NCBI GenBank assembly: GCA_035275805.1
Contig: DATEMG010000370.1
Location: 1 to 15,096 of the forward strand
Direction of reading: 5' to 3'
Source of the DNA: JAJVID01 sp035275805
Lineage (GTDB): Bacteria; Acidobacteriota; Blastocatellia; RBC074
Length of the DNA stretch: 15,096 nt
Shown here: positions 7,702-15,096 of the stretch, piece by piece
How positions within the stretch are numbered: the stretch's first letter is position 1
Layout of the letters: each line of letters opens with the position of its first letter
Translations under genes and position numbers: made by a program
The notes under the pieces: generated by a model
The model's input: the letters and a program-made list of their open reading frames with translations, nothing else
The model's database searches: none
Told to the model about the DNA's origin: nothing

Positions 7702-9354
7702 ATGGAGAGCGTCGAGTTGAAGAATAAGGCCGCCGAGAGAACCTGGAACGGATACGAGAAACCGGTCTGCGTGATCGTCTTCATTCTGGCTGTGATCGTC
7801 GCTGCCTGGCTTCGCTTCGACAAGATCGGCGTCAAACCGTTCCACCACGACGAAGGGGTGATGTCCCACTTCCTGCTCAACCTGGCCAAAAGCGGCGAGT
7901 ACAGATACAACCCGGAAAACTATCACGGCCCGACGCTCTATTACTTCGCCCTCGTCGCGCTGCGAGTCTTCGGCTCCAACGACTTCGCGCTGCGATTCAC
8001 GCCGGCCCTGTTCGGCATCCTGACTGTGCTGATGGTCTGGTTGTTGAGAGAGCGTTTAGGTTCGGTCGGTACTCCGGTAGCGGCTTTTCTGATGGCCCTC
8101 TCGCCGGGCCTTGTCTATTTCTCGCGCGATTTCATTCACGAGATGTCGTTCGGCTGTTTCTCGCTCGGCATCGTCGTCGGCGCGTGGCGCTATTCAGAAT
8201 CGAAGAACTTCGTCTGGCTCGCGCTGATGGCGACCTCCGCCGGGCTGCTTTTCGCCACCAAGGAGACTGCCATCATCACAGCTGTTGTCATGATTATCGC
8301 CGCCCTCTGCGCCACAGGATGGGAGGTTACGCAAAGACTAATGCAGCGGGGCGAGGTCACGCCCGCCGCGTTCGCGCGCGAATTCAAACACGATTGCCTG
8401 GGCGTGGCGCCGTCGCTCGACCATGCGCTGGCGGCGGGCATGATCTTCGTCTTCATAAACGTTATTTTCTACGCTTCATTTTTCGCCCCGCAGAAATATC
8501 CGGACGGAAGCGAACACATTTACTGGAGCGGCATAGCGGATGCGGTCAAATCCGTCGGACTCTGGACCAAGCGCAGCGGCGGCGAGCACGTCAAAGACTT
8601 CTGGTACTACATCGGCATTCTGTACAAACTCGAGCTGCCTTTGTTCATCGGCTCGCTGCTGGCGGGAGTTTTCATCGTGCGAAGAGGGACTCGCTTCTGG
8701 CTCTTCGTCGGCGCATGGGCGCTGGGGATAACCCTGGCTTATTCGATCATTAAATACAAGACGCCCTGGCTGACGGTCAGTTTCCTGATTCCGATGGCGC
8801 TCCTTTCTGGCCACGCCGCGCAGAGGGTCTACGGCGCGGCGCAGCTTATTTCGCTCAGGTTGTTATTGGCTGCGACGCTCATCACGGTTCTGATCTTCAA
8901 CCTACGTCTGGTCTGGGCCGTCAATTTCGATAAATACGACGACAACGACAACCGCAGCGGCTATGGCGTCTACGTCGGGCGCAGCCTCAACCTAAAACCG
9001 TACAGAGAGGGTGAGGGTTTGTACGGCTACGTCTACGCGCAAACCGACAGAGACATATTACTACTCGCGGAAGCGGTCAAAAGCGAAGCCGACAAGCGGT
9101 CGCAGTACGACACGCCCGTTCTCGTGTCGTCGCCGGAATATTGGCCGCTGCCCTGGTACTTCCGCGATTACAAGTTTGCGGCCTTTCCGGGCGCCATGCC
9201 CGCCGACGGCCCGTCACAAATTACGCAGCCCATCGTCATCGCCAACGCGAACCAGCAATCGGTACTCGCCGGGTTGCCCGGGTGGCGGGCCTTGCCGCAG
9301 TGGTTCACACTGAGGCCGGGCGTGGAACTTGTCGTTTACGTCCGTGACAACTAG
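7702..9354 (+). CDS. Agl23-like (TIGR03663) polytopic membrane glycosyltransferase-type protein
   Basis: The protein has 550 residues with many membrane segments (first at about 22-38, the rest spread to about residue 400) and a soluble C-terminal part. It resembles the TIGR03663 family, called flippase-activity-associated protein Agl23, related to GT39/PMT-type GT-C enzymes that use lipid-linked sugars. The first extracytoplasmic loop holds the acidic motif HHDE (48-51) in FHHDEGVMSHF, and the next loop SRDFIHEMSF (141-150), the positions where GT-C enzymes carry catalytic and metal-binding acids. ATG 7702 has no Shine-Dalgarno. TTG 7717 has GGAGAG 7 bases upstream and is a possible true start, five residues shorter. 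It is probably co-transcribed with the M19 peptidase 13 bases downstream. The sugar and acceptor are unknown. Confidence 0.8.
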   Translation: MESVELKNKAAERTWNGYEKPVCVIVFILAVIVAAWLRFDKIGVKPFHHDEGVMSHFLLNLAKSGEYRYNPENYHGPTLYYFALVALRVFGSNDFALRFTPALFGILTVLMVWLLRERLGSVGTPVAAFLMALSPGLVYFSRDFIHEMSFGCFSLGIVVGAWRYSESKNFVWLALMATSAGLLFATKETAIITAVVMIIAALCATGWEVTQRLMQRGEVTPAAFAREFKHDCLGVAPSLDHALAAGMIFVFINVIFYASFFAPQKYPDGSEHIYWSGIADAVKSVGLWTKRSGGEHVKDFWYYIGILYKLELPLFIGSLLAGVFIVRRGTRFWLFVGAWALGITLAYSIIKYKTPWLTVSFLIPMALLSGHAAQRVYGAAQLISLRLLLAATLITVLIFNLRLVWAVNFDKYDDNDNRSGYGVYVGRSLNLKPYREGEGLYGYVYAQTDRDILLLAEAVKSEADKRSQYDTPVLVSSPEYWPLPWYFRDYKFAAFPGAMPADGPSQITQPIVIANANQQSVLAGLPGWRALPQWFTLRPGVELVVYVRDN

Positions 9355-9367
9355 GAGGAGCGCTTGA

Positions 9368-10531
9368 ATGAAGAAAAAGGTCATCATTGTTTTTGGCGTG
9401 ATTCTGCTTGCCGCGATCGGCCTCTTCTTCTTTTTCTTGCCCGGCTACGTGGGCCGGCGGATGAACGCCACAATCGAGTCGCCGCCTTACGCGGCGTCGG
9501 AGCGGGCGAAGGCGCTGCATAAGACGCTGATTGTCGCCGATCTGCACGCCGACACCTTGATGTGGGACCGCGACCTTTTGGATAGAGGCGACTGGGGCCA
9601 CGTCGACCTTCCGCGATTGGTCGAAGGCAATGTGGCCGCGCAGGCGTTCACCGTCGTCACAAAAACGCCCCGCGGCATGAACATCGACTCGAACAGCGGC
9701 GACACTGACAACATTACGCTGCTGGCGCTGGCCGAGCGCTGGCCGGTCACAAGCTGGATAAACCTGACCGAACGCGCCTTGTATCAAGCCAGGCGTTTAC
9801 ACGAAGCGTCGGCGCGCTCGAACGGAAAGCTCGTGATCCTGCGGACCGGCCAGGACGTGACGAACTTTTTCGAACGGCGCAAGCAGGATACTGAAATCGT
9901 CGGCGGCTTCCTGGGACTCGAAGGCGCGCACGCGCTCGAGGACGACCTGAATAACCTGGACCGCCTCTTCGATGCGGGTTTCCGTATGATTGGCCTGGCC
10001 CATTTTTTCGACAACGAGATGGCCGGGTCGGCCCACGGCGTCGAGAAATACGGCCTGACCGACAAGGGCAGGGAACTGGTGTGGCGCATGGAGGAGAAGC
10101 GAGTCTTCATCGATCTGGCCCACGCTTCGTCGAAGACGATTGACGACGTGTTGCGAATAGCCGCTCAGCCGGTAATCGTTTCACACACGGGAGTTAAAGG
10201 GACGTGCGACAATAGGCGCAACCTGAGTGACGATCAGCTCAAAGCTATCGCGAACAACGGCGGGATCGTCGGCATAGGTTTCTGGGACACGGCCGTCTGC
10301 AACCGCGACGCGGCGGCGATTGCGAGAGCCATACGCCACGCGGCTAATATTATGGGCGTCGACCACGTGGCGCTGGGGTCGGATTACGACGGCGCGGTCG
10401 AAGCCCCGTTCGACGCCACAGGCATAGTTCAGATCACCGACGCATTATTGAGAGAAGGCTTCAATGAAGACGAGATCAGAAAGATCATGGGCGAAAACGT
10501 GATCCGCACCTTGCAGCTTTATCTGCCATAA
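9368..10531 (+). CDS. Membrane dipeptidase, peptidase family M19
   Basis: The protein has 387 residues and an N-terminal membrane anchor (about 5-28, KVIIVFGVILLAAIGLFFFF), followed by a complete M19 (renal dipeptidase) domain. Zinc ligands and active-site residues can be placed: H60 and D62 in DLHADT, bridging E185 in GLEGAHAL, H252 in DLAHAS, H273 in VSHTG, R283/R284 in DNRRNLSDD, and D339 in GSDYDG. It should hydrolyse dipeptides, possibly including D-residue or cell-wall-derived ones, on the outer face of the inner membrane. GGAGGAG (9354-9360) lies 7 bases before ATG 9368 and overlaps the stop of the preceding gene, indicating tight operon coupling. The reading frame ends CCATAA, which forms the edge of the inverted repeat downstream. 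Confidence 0.93.
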   Translation: MKKKVIIVFGVILLAAIGLFFFFLPGYVGRRMNATIESPPYAASERAKALHKTLIVADLHADTLMWDRDLLDRGDWGHVDLPRLVEGNVAAQAFTVVTKTPRGMNIDSNSGDTDNITLLALAERWPVTSWINLTERALYQARRLHEASARSNGKLVILRTGQDVTNFFERRKQDTEIVGGFLGLEGAHALEDDLNNLDRLFDAGFRMIGLAHFFDNEMAGSAHGVEKYGLTDKGRELVWRMEEKRVFIDLAHASSKTIDDVLRIAAQPVIVSHTGVKGTCDNRRNLSDDQLKAIANNGGIVGIGFWDTAVCNRDAAAIARAIRHAANIMGVDHVALGSDYDGAVEAPFDATGIVQITDALLREGFNEDEIRKIMGENVIRTLQLYLP

Positions 10532-10621
10532 GGGGAATGGGGAATGGGGAGTGGGGAGTGGGGAAAAGATTCTATTTCCACTCCCTACTCCCCACTCCCC
10601 ACTCCCCATTCCCCTTATGGC
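10525..10621. repeat. Inverted array of GGGGART heptamers, copy 1 (likely bidirectional terminator)
   Basis: The left arm (10525-10564) is a run of GGGGAAT/GGGGAGT heptamers, and the right arm (about 10577-10621) is the same array inverted. The outer 18 bases of each arm are perfect complements. The dyad includes the stop codons of both convergent genes: each reads CCATAA. It can form a long hairpin on either transcript and so could end both. Each arm also has at least four GGGG runs with 3-base loops on one strand, a G-quadruplex motif. Confidence 0.9.
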
Positions 10622-11805
10622 GCTACCGTCTCGCTAACCGTCTCCGACCGGGGGCCCTCATTGCTGAAGGCGTCGACGGCGGTAATTTGATAGAAATATT
10701 TCTTGCCCTCCTGCCCGCTATCGTCACGGAACGAAGCGCTCTTGTGCAATTCCATGTTCAGCTTGACCCATTTTTCGGGCGGGGCGTTCTCGTCCTCGGT
10801 CCTGTAGATGTTGTAACCGACGACGTCCGGTTCGGCGCTGAGCGGCCAGAAGATGCTGACCGTTTTGCTGATCGAAGCGATGGTGAGCGGCTTCGGCGGC
10901 GCGGGTGGGAACATGTCTTTCGGCGTGTGATCGAGCGGCGGACTGTCGTCGCTTTCAATCGATTCGCTCAGGCTGGCCGAGCCGGGCTTAAACGAGAGGC
11001 TTCGCACTATGTATTGATACTTGGCCCCGAACTGGAAGTTGCGGTCGACGAAACGCGGATCGAGCAAAGCTTCGACGTTAACCTTGTTCAACGCCCCTCC
11101 CTGGCGGCGGTAGATATTGTATCCAACGATGTTGGCCGGGGATGTCTCGTTCATATTGCCCTCCGGCGGATCCCAGGTGATTTCGATCTGCGTCTCGGCC
11201 TGCTTCACCGCCAACTTGGTTGGGGGCAGAGCCAGGTTGAGGAGAGGCTCGATCGTCGCATAGGTCGAGAAATCGAAGGCCTGTCCGGCGGTGTTGAACA
11301 TCCGAACCGAGTAACGGTAACGCTTGTTTTGCGTTTCCCCCTTCACATTCAACGCGTCCTTGTAATTGACGCCGGAGTGGTCGAGCGGGATGTCATCAGC
11401 CAGGATCGAATAGACCACACTGGCCTTTTCCGAAAAGATTTCGATCGGCAACCCCATCGGCGCGTCGGTCGACTCTACCAGTCGATAAATGTCGATGCGC
11501 TGCATCTGCGTTTTAGTCGTCCGGGTGAACGGGAGGCTCAAGATGAGATTCCCGCCCCGCTGCTCGACGTTCAGGCCTTCAACACGGAGCGGAGCGCGCC
11601 GTTCCGGCGGCAGCGGAGGGCCGACCTTTCCGCAAGCGGCCAGGAATACGGAGACAAAGAGGGACAAGGCGATGAGGCGACAGGGCGACAGGGCGACAGG
11701 GCGACAAGGAGGCTCAGGAAAACCAATCTCGCCTCGTAGCCCTGTCGTCCCGTCGCCCCGTCGCCCTGTCGCGATATTACAAAATGTATCTGCTGAGATC
11801 TTCAT
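10615..11805 (-). CDS. Lipoprotein with fibronectin type III-like domains
   Basis: The ORF has 396 codons from ATG 11805. A lipoprotein signal precedes Cys58: LIALSLFVSVFLAAC, with lipobox LAAC followed by GKVGPPLPPERR, so the mature protein starts near 11634 and is lipid-anchored. Three FN3-like units follow: one after the lipobox (IDIYRLVESTDAP), one centred on TQIEITWDPP with VGYNIYRRQGG, and a C-terminal one with VSIFWPLSAEPDVVGYNIYR. No enzymatic motif is visible; a surface or periplasmic binding role is likely. The start is uncertain. ATG 11805 overlaps the hslU end by 29 bases and the intervening 45 codons are largely repeat-derived (GGGCGACA array), so the native start may be nearer the lipobox or was altered by the repeat. 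It is third after hslV and hslU and may be co-transcribed. Confidence 0.8.
   Translation of the reverse strand: MKISADTFCNIATGRRGDGTTGLRGEIGFPEPPCRPVALSPCRLIALSLFVSVFLAACGKVGPPLPPERRAPLRVEGLNVEQRGGNLILSLPFTRTTKTQMQRIDIYRLVESTDAPMGLPIEIFSEKASVVYSILADDIPLDHSGVNYKDALNVKGETQNKRYRYSVRMFNTAGQAFDFSTYATIEPLLNLALPPTKLAVKQAETQIEITWDPPEGNMNETSPANIVGYNIYRRQGGALNKVNVEALLDPRFVDRNFQFGAKYQYIVRSLSFKPGSASLSESIESDDSPPLDHTPKDMFPPAPPKPLTIASISKTVSIFWPLSAEPDVVGYNIYRTEDENAPPEKWVKLNMELHKSASFRDDSGQEGKKYFYQITAVDAFSNEGPRSETVSETVAP
11664..11774. repeat. Inverted array of GGGCGACA octamers
   Basis: The left arm (about 11664-11708) contains GGGCGACA in tandem. The right arm (11739-11774) has the same 8-base unit inverted, with variants GGGCGACG and GGACGACA. 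The array starts 2 bases past the hslU stop and reaches into the lipoprotein signal-peptide coding sequence. It is the same design as the three heptamer dyads in this window but with a different word. Confidence 0.85.
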
Positions 11806-13183
11806 TCTTCACGATATCGGCCAGCATATTACGCACATAAGCGGCGTCCACGATCTGGCGTTTTTCTTTCAGGTCTGGTCCTTCGAAGGAAATCTCGTCA
11901 AGGACTTTCTCCAGGATCGTGTGGAGGCGGCGCGCGCCTATGTCTTCGGTGGTCTCGTTGACCTTAAAAGCGAAGTTCGCCACTTCGTCAATCGCGTCTT
12001 CGGTGATTTCGAGCGTGACGCCTTCGGTCTCCATCAACGCCTTGTACTGTTTGATCAGGGCGTTCTTCGGCTCGGTCAGGATGCGTTTGAAGTCATCGAC
12101 GGTCAGCGGCTGCAGTTCGACGCGGATTGGGAACCGGCCCTGCAATTCTGGGATCAGGTCTGACGGCTTCGAGACGTGGAAAGCCCCTGCCGCCATGAAC
12201 AGGATGTGGTCGGTGCGAACCATGCCGTATTTGGTGTTGACCGTGGTGCCTTCGACTATAGGCAGGATGTCGCGCTGCACTCCTTCACGCGAAACGTCGG
12301 GGCCGTGGCCCGATTCGCGCCCGGCGATCTTGTCGATCTCGTCCAGGAATATGATGCCCGACGATTCGACGCGCTCGAGGGCGACGCGGGCGACCTGATC
12401 CATGTCTACAAGCTTCTGCTCCTCCTCTTGCATCAGGTACTCCATCGCCTCGTCGACGCGCATCCGGCGCTGTTTGGTGCGCCCGCCGAACAAGCCGGGC
12501 ATCATGTCCTTGAGGTTAATGTCCATCTCCTCGATGCCCTGGTTGGTGTAGATTTCGAATGACGGGAAGTTGCGTTCGCGGACCTCGAGTTCGACGATGC
12601 GCGCGTCGAGCTTGCCCTCGCGCAATTGTTGGCGGAACTTCTCGCGCGTCCGGTTGTAGGAATCTATCGCGGCGCTCTCGCTGCTTTCAATCACGTCGAT
12701 GGACGGGTCGAACGACGACGCCTTGTTAGGCGGCAGCAGCATATCGAGGATGCGCTCTTCGACGTTCTGCTGGGCCTTGTCGGCGATCTCCTCCACCTTT
12801 TCCGCGCGCACCATGTCGATCGAGATCTCCGTCAGGTCGCGGATCATCGATTCGACGTCGCGCCCGACGTAGCCGACCTCGGTGAACTTCGACGCCTCGA
12901 CTTTGAGGAAGGGCGACGACGAGAGCCGCGCCAGGCGCCGCGCGATTTCAGTCTTACCGATGCCGGTCGAGCCGATCATAATGATGTTCTTGGGCATCAC
13001 GTCCTGCGCCAGATCGGCGGGCAGTTTCTGCCGCCGAATGCGGTTGCGCAAGGCGATCGCGACGGCGCGCTTGGCCGCCGACTGCCCGACCACGTGCTTG
13101 TCGAGTTCGGCGACGATCTGCCGCGGCGTCAATTCGTCCAGACTCAACTGGTCTTCGATTTCGCCTGAGAGGTAGATAACCAT
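11777..13183 (-). CDS. hslU: HslU, ATPase subunit of the HslUV protease
   Basis: The protein has 468 residues from ATG 13183 (E. coli HslU is about 443). It is an AAA+ unfoldase that feeds substrates to HslV in the cytoplasm. Visible motifs are Walker A GSTGIGKT (71-78; the usual second residue Pro is Ser), the pore motif GYVG (104-107), an inserted I-domain (about 110-245, with the family's MMPG/FGG region), Walker B IIFLDE (277-282), sensor-2 GARRL (416-420), and the C-terminal tail EDLSRYIL, which docks into HslV to activate it. ATG 13183 gives the family-like N-terminus (SLDELTPRQIVAELDKHVVGQ). No Shine-Dalgarno precedes it, because the AGGTGTC inverted array fills the gap. The frame stays open upstream to TTG 13288, so a 35-residue extension is possible. 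It follows hslV. Confidence 0.95.
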   Translation of the reverse strand: MVIYLSGEIEDQLSLDELTPRQIVAELDKHVVGQSAAKRAVAIALRNRIRRQKLPADLAQDVMPKNIIMIGSTGIGKTEIARRLARLSSSPFLKVEASKFTEVGYVGRDVESMIRDLTEISIDMVRAEKVEEIADKAQQNVEERILDMLLPPNKASSFDPSIDVIESSESAAIDSYNRTREKFRQQLREGKLDARIVELEVRERNFPSFEIYTNQGIEEMDINLKDMMPGLFGGRTKQRRMRVDEAMEYLMQEEEQKLVDMDQVARVALERVESSGIIFLDEIDKIAGRESGHGPDVSREGVQRDILPIVEGTTVNTKYGMVRTDHILFMAAGAFHVSKPSDLIPELQGRFPIRVELQPLTVDDFKRILTEPKNALIKQYKALMETEGVTLEITEDAIDEVANFAFKVNETTEDIGARRLHTILEKVLDEISFEGPDLKEKRQIVDAAYVRNMLADIVKNEDLSRYIL

Positions 13184-13195
13184 AACTTTAGGTTT

Positions 13196-13271
13196 CAGGT
13201 GTGAGGTGTCAGGTGTCAGCGCGACGCCGATCCCCCACACCTGACACCTGGCGCCTGACACCTCACACCTG
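13196..13271. repeat. Inverted array of AGGTGTC heptamers between hslV and hslU
   Basis: The left arm (13196-13219) and right arm (13236-13271) carry tandem AGGTGTC/AGGTGTG heptamers in opposite orientation. The outer 18 bases are perfectly complementary. The dyad fills nearly the whole 91-base hslV-hslU gap. The minus-strand hairpin is not followed by a T-run, so it is not a normal terminator. It could attenuate, stabilise or adjust expression of hslU relative to hslV. Confidence 0.9.
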
Positions 13272-13274
13272 TTT

Positions 13275-13853
13275 TTATATTTCTTCAATCACCAGATTCA
13301 AATTACTGTAGATGCAAATCTCGCCGGCGATCTTCATCGCTTCCTCCGCAATCTGGCGTGCGGAAAAATCAGTGTGTCTGGCCAACGCGCGCGCCGCGGA
13401 CAGGGCGTAGGGGCCGCCGGAGCCAATGGCCACTATGCCGTCATCGGGCTCGATCACGTCGCCGGTGCCGGAGATGACCAGCGTGCTCTGGCTGTCCGAA
13501 ACGATCAACAGCGCCTCCAGGTTACGCATTATCTTGTCGGTGCGCCAGTCCTTGGCCAATTCGACTGCCGCGCGGTTCAACTGGCCGTGAAACTGCTCCA
13601 GCTTCGACTCGAAGCGCTGGAAGAGCGCGAAGGCGTCCGCGCTCGCCCCGGCGAATCCGGCCACAACCTTGTCGCTGTAAAGGCGGCGGACTTTGCGCGC
13701 GCCAGATTTCATGATCGTCTCGCCCATCGTTATCTGGCCGTCGCCCGCGATCACTACGCGACCGTCACGGCGGACCGCCAGGACAGTCGTGCTGCGTATC
13801 TGCGGCCGCTTCCCGCTCAGTGATTTATCGTCTGATTGCAACGGATATGCCAT
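13275..13853 (-). CDS. hslV: HslV, peptidase subunit of the HslUV protease
   Basis: The protein has 192 residues from ATG 13853. It is a threonine protease of the proteasome-beta fold that forms dodecamers capped by HslU. The catalytic Thr is the first Thr of STTVLAVRRDG (Thr22), so a 21-residue propeptide must be removed; in E. coli only Met precedes it. Further family blocks are VVIAGDGQITMG, GARKVRRLY, VAGFAGASADAF, LAKDWRTDKIMRNLEAL and AIGSGGPYALSAARAL. ATG 13853 is preferred to the TTG at 13889: that TTG is part of the -35 box of a strong promoter whose predicted transcription start coincides with the A of ATG 13853, and no Shine-Dalgarno exists. It is first in the hslV-hslU-lipoprotein unit. 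Confidence 0.95.
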   Translation of the reverse strand: MAYPLQSDDKSLSGKRPQIRSTTVLAVRRDGRVVIAGDGQITMGETIMKSGARKVRRLYSDKVVAGFAGASADAFALFQRFESKLEQFHGQLNRAAVELAKDWRTDKIMRNLEALLIVSDSQSTLVISGTGDVIEPDDGIVAIGSGGPYALSAARALARHTDFSARQIAEEAMKIAGEICIYSNLNLVIEEI

Positions 13854-13859
13854 AATTGG

Positions 13860-13889
13860 ACTATAGCCAGCGCTCGCGAGAGTTGTCAA
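13860..13889 (-). promoter_or_regulatory. Sigma-70 promoter of hslV, predicted leaderless
   Basis: On the minus strand, TTGACA (13889-13884) is a perfect -35 and TATAGT (13865-13860) is a 5/6-match -10, with an 18-base spacer. Setting the last base of the -10 at -7 puts +1 exactly at 13853, the A of the hslV ATG, which predicts a leaderless mRNA. Confidence 0.7.
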
Positions 13890-13920
13890 GAAACGCGTCT
13901 GAGCGCGCTATCCGATACAA

Positions 13921-14031
13921 ATAGGGAGTGGGGAGTAGGGAGTGGGGAATGGGGATTTGCGAATTGAATCCCATTGTTCATTTCCTATTTCCCGCTCCCC
14001 ATTCCCTACTCCCCACTCCCCACTCCCCCTA
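13921..14031. repeat. Inverted array of GGGGART heptamers, copy 2
   Basis: The left arm (13921-13956, ATAGGGAGTGGGGAGT and on) and the right arm (about 13982-14031) carry the same heptamer word as the dyad at 10525-10621, inverted around a 25-base AT-richer spacer. The arms are imperfect copies with single-base variants (GGGGAGT, AGGGAGT, GGGGAAT, GGGGAGC). It sits between the divergent hslV and gap promoters. Confidence 0.88.
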
Positions 14032-14088
14032 TGAGCGGTATGCATCAATGGCATTCCGCATATTCATCGTCGCTTCGAGACCGCGAGG

Positions 14089-14117
14089 TTGACAGCATAA
14101 ATCGGCTAAGATACTTT
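14089..14117 (+). promoter_or_regulatory. Candidate sigma-70 promoter of gap
   Basis: A perfect -35 TTGACA (14089-14094) is followed after 17 bases by TACTTT (14112-14117), a weak -10. GATACT (14110-14115) at 15 bases is an alternative. The leader would be about 78 bases. Confidence 0.5.
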
Positions 14118-14158
14118 GCTCGACTTCAAGCTAGGCGTCACACCGCCGCGTCCGCCGC

Positions 14159-14171
14159 TTGATCAGATCAA
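14159..14171. promoter_or_regulatory. 13-bp perfect palindrome in the gap leader
   Basis: TTGATC-A-GATCAA lies 30 bases before the gap start, inside the predicted leader. It may be a repressor site or chance; no regulator can be named. Confidence 0.3.
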
Positions 14172-14201
14172 CACCCAATCAACCTGAACAGGAGAGGAAA
14201 A

Positions 14202-15096
<895 letters not shown>

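Larger units (their letters stand above)
13854..14201. other. Divergent intergenic region hslV / gap
   Basis: This 348-base region holds, in order, the hslV promoter, an inverted GGGGART array (copy 2), a candidate gap promoter, a 13-bp palindrome and the gap ribosome site. No gene-like frame or RNA gene was seen. Confidence 0.8.

Noticed and set aside
10537..11739. 400-codon plus-strand open frame opposite the FN3 lipoprotein
   Set aside because: It starts inside the GGGGART repeat and has no recognisable domain, whereas the minus strand encodes a lipobox and FN3 units.

Overview
The window looks like chromosomal DNA of an Acidobacteriota-type bacterium, most likely of the Blastocatellia kind. 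This is inferred from gene content and protein style, not from a database search. The pointers are a secreted TPR-CHAT protein behind a small ECF-like sigma factor and a zinc-less membrane anti-sigma-like protein, an OmpA protein with poly-proline linkers and PKD/Ig-like domains, an FN3 lipoprotein, and an Agl23-type (TIGR03663) membrane protein. Base composition is moderately GC-rich. Most starts have clear Shine-Dalgarno sites, with instructive exceptions.

Layout. (1) 1-4767, minus strand: a three-gene unit read from right to left as sigma factor, single-pass anti-sigma-like protein, then a large TPR-CHAT (caspase-like) protein whose C-terminus runs off the left edge. (2) 4768-5224: a divergent intergenic region with a candidate promoter for the next gene. 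(3) 5225-7525, plus: an OmpA-family outer-membrane protein, followed by two stem-loops, the second a textbook intrinsic terminator. (4) 7702-10531, plus: an Agl23-like polytopic membrane protein and a membrane-anchored M19 dipeptidase, 13 bases apart and probably co-transcribed. (5) 10615-13853, minus: hslV, hslU and an FN3 lipoprotein in one orientation. The HslV peptidase and HslU unfoldase form the HslUV protease. (6) 14202 to the right edge, plus: glyceraldehyde-3-phosphate dehydrogenase, truncated by the window end.

The most unusual structure is between genes. Over 3.5 kb (10525-14031), four of the junctions carry the same architecture: a short tandem array of a 7- or 8-base word, a spacer, and the array repeated in inverted orientation. 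The words are GGGGAGT/GGGGAAT (twice), GGGCGACA and AGGTGTC. The arrays abut stop codons, replace the expected ribosome-binding region of hslU, and encode part of the N-terminus of the lipoprotein ORF. The GGGGART arrays could also form G-quadruplexes.

Functionally, the left part suggests an envelope-linked regulatory circuit: sigma factor, membrane anti-sigma with a periplasmic domain, and an exported protease-like effector. hslV appears to be expressed from a strong promoter as a leaderless mRNA. The remainder is housekeeping (HslUV, GAPDH) and envelope functions.
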